From NCBI GenBank assembly GCA_003640385.1, contig RCAB01000251.1, positions 1 through 64,000 of the forward strand: a stretch of DNA of 64,000 bases. The letters run 5' to 3'. The notes below the pieces were generated by a model. It worked only from the letters and a program-made list of their open reading frames with translations, did no database searches and was not told the DNA's origin. The position numbers and the translations under genes are program-made. Every line of letters begins with the position of its first letter. The first letter of the stretch is position 1. This document shows, piece by piece, positions 61,847-64,000 of this stretch. This DNA comes from Setaria digitata (Eukaryota > Nematoda > Chromadorea > Rhabditida > Setariidae).

Positions 61847-63705
61847 TCAAATTTAGAAACATTATTTACATACCCTCTTCCAGTTACAAGCAAGTTTTGC
61901 ATTTTTGGTCAATATTTCACATTTCAACTGTGATACTAAGTTATATGCTAGAGTTAAAGTGAAAAATAAACTTCACATTAAAGAAATGACAAATTTCTTG
62001 CAAATTTTTTCCTCAGTGCAATTTTATTACTCCTGACGAAAATATTATGTGGAGTAATAAAGTAACTGTAATACCAAAAAGTATTAAAAAAAAATTACTA
62101 TTAATATTACTATACTGCATTAGCGAAGCGATATTGCTTAGAACCGGACAAAACAGCAAGTATACCAATAGGAAATTTTTACGCCTTAAGGCATTTCAAG
62201 TAAGCACACTATTTTCAAAACAGAGAATAGAATTTCGGATTTAGTTGATGAGCAGATAAAATGATGACTATTCAAAGTAGACATCATATCAATATTCGAG
62301 ATCTGTGGAAAATGTTATGTGATGATATGGTGTTTATATCTATTCTGGCCCATAACAATACTTACTACTGCTAAGCCTTAAAAGGATAGATATTTTACAT
62401 ACATTAAATTGATAAATAATTTCATGATTGTGAATTCCACCGAATAGATTATATGGAAGAAGGCGATGTTGCTTCATTTAGAAAGAACTTGAATAACCAT
62501 AACCATACACAACCATGGAATGATATCAGCTACTTTAACACCTTTGCTCAGTGTCTAAAACATCCATAGTTCGTTCATGCTCTTTCAGTGGATGGAAAAA
62601 TACTAAGGGATAATCAAATCACAAAAACATCGATGAGGAAATTTAAAACTTGATAAAATAAAGTAACTACATCAGAAATGACTACCAGTCTATGAAACCT
62701 GAGATAGTAGCTTTAACAGTAAGACTTTTAGATTCAGTTATCGGCTGACTGGTACATTATGATGTACTCGGTAGCTGGAAATAATAATGTCGAACACCGA
62801 ATATAGAGTACAGCCATCTCGATAGGACTACTTATTATGCATAATCAAAAAGCAGGAAGTTAGAAATTCGCTTTTCCTCTTGAAAAATCATAGGAGTGCG
62901 AAGAACTGATAAAATAATGCAAGAAATAATGTATTTCATCGAATAACAAAATCTACGAAACAATTTCAATTTACGAAGTGAACAAACTCAACAAATCCGA
63001 CAAAAGCGAATTGGCTTAAGGGACACAGAAAGTTACTGTAATCTGATAAAACAAATTAGACATTTTCACAAAATGCTAAAAATGAAATTTCAAATCAAAA
63101 TTTCTAGAAATTAGTAACTGAAAACAGTCAAAAAACCATTCCTGTACAAATAGTTAACTGTTACAATACACTGGAATTGCACCAAAATATAAAGAGAGGG
63201 GAGATATTTCATCATGAATTAATTAAAACAAGAAGTTGGAACCAAACTCCGCCTTTCTTAATCATGCAGTAATCCAGTAGGAATTAATACATGAGACATC
63301 AGGAGAAATCATAGTATTTGAAACAAAATTTGAACCTTGATTTACACAGTTCCGCCAATTTAAATCGATTTTGTCGCAGAGCAGTTTTCTGTTCCGGCAC
63401 GGCATGTAAAATGATTACTATTTAAAAAAAAATCATGACTTAACTTGCAGGATAGACAAAACTTCATGTTTTAAAAGAAACGAAACTACTCACGGTTCAG
63501 AACTAACAAGAGCTCATTAGATTGCACTATACTATAAAAAATTAAGAATTTTTTTTTCTGAATTCCGATGTAGTAAAAACACAATGAAATTTGATGCTCC
63601 ACTTCCATGAAACAGCATACAAATTTTGTGCACCTTCAATTCAATCAAATAAAACATGCAACTTTACTCGTACACATATATACTTAGTAACATACAAATG
63701 TGTGC
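61847..63705. other. Intergenic DNA of higher complexity
   Basis: From about 62240 the sequence has fewer homopolymer runs and more GC than elsewhere. A 39-codon frame at 62452-62571 (+), starting MEEGDVASFRKNLNNHNHTQ, is protein-like but isolated. The stretch may be intron or UTR of the right-edge gene, or an old decayed element. Nothing else can be supported. Confidence 0.35.
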
Positions 63706-64000
63706 CTAAAGTGCTGCTGCTAAGTTGCTGTAAATTTCTTTTTCCCCATCACTCAGCTTATCAAATTTTTTCCGCAATTTCTTCTCTCGTTTTTCCGGCT
63801 CCAGATCGGCATATCTAAAAATGTAACAAACTTTAAAAACCATTTAAGAAAATAAAAATATTGAAGTGGAACAAATGATTCATATCTCTACAGAGAACAA
63901 AAGTTCTTGCTCGCAGAAACAATTCATAGGTCGAAGCAAACAACAGAATATAAAATAGAATCAGAACCTCCAGAATTCTGGTCTCACGTGCCACTTACAC
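63706..64000 (-). CDS. 3' end of a gene running off the right edge
   Basis: On the minus strand the last two bases of the window precede a consensus donor (GTAAGTGG at 63998), and 184 bp later an acceptor (TTTTTAG, ending 63815) opens a phase-2 terminal exon 63814-63706. It encodes YADLEPEKREKKLRKKFDKL then SDGEKEIYSNLAAAL and a TAG. This highly charged, helical C-terminus is clearly coding in quality, but the family is not recognised. Most of the gene lies beyond the window. Confidence 0.6.

Noticed and set aside
63591..63818. 75-codon plus-strand frame
   Set aside because: It is the antisense shadow of the right-edge terminal exon, which has correct splice sites.

Overview
This window looks like nuclear DNA from a nematode, most likely a filarial (spirurid) worm. 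The evidence is very high A+T with countless A or T runs, genes broken by AT-rich introns with GT..AG ends, a strong TTTCAG-type acceptor just upstream of several start codons (as expected for spliced-leader trans-splicing), and proteins that match metazoan families. No long single-exon bacterial-type genes, rRNA, tRNA or CRISPR array is visible. The species cannot be named from the sequence alone.

Five complete multi-exon genes can be assembled with every exon phase matching. From left to right they are: (1) LAMTOR1, the Ragulator membrane anchor, + strand, 9686-11728, 4 exons, 190 aa; (2) a secreted, probably GPI-anchored protein with three Cys-rich Ly6/three-finger-like modules, - strand, 21982-16040, 7 exons, 338 aa; (3) an unrecognised 202-aa signal-peptide plus single-membrane-span protein, - strand, 41874-40166, 6 exons; (4) cytosolic HMG-CoA synthase of the mevalonate pathway, + strand, 43733-47913, 10 exons, 477 aa; (5) an MPPED-type metallophosphoesterase, - strand, 50952-48890, 5 exons, 282 aa, convergent with (4).

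Partial or doubtful coding pieces: a - strand exon running off the left edge (1-61); a 67-aa secreted ORF (1407-1204); a clear + strand terminal exon (7244-7367); several exon-like pieces just downstream of LAMTOR1 (12131-13650), including a possible frame-shifted tail-anchored micropeptide; a small - strand ORF in a duplicated block (15015-14941); an exon-like ORF at 35354-35561; a possible broken gene at 39403-39954; and a - strand terminal exon running off the right edge (64000-63706).

The rest, well over half of the window, is AT-rich intergenic or intronic DNA. It holds microsatellites, minisatellites (38-bp, 48-bp, 30-bp and 57-bp units), perfect palindromes, and clusters of possible transcription-factor sites (GATA, ACGT/HRE-like, nuclear-receptor half-sites). 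It also shows assembly scars: single-N joins flanked by duplicated ends at 14864 and 42126, and a 279-base pure T run at 38729-39007.

The genes share no obvious pathway. LAMTOR1 belongs to lysosomal nutrient signalling, HMG-CoA synthase to isoprenoid supply, MPPED to phosphodiester or nucleotide hydrolysis, and the two membrane or surface proteins have no known role.
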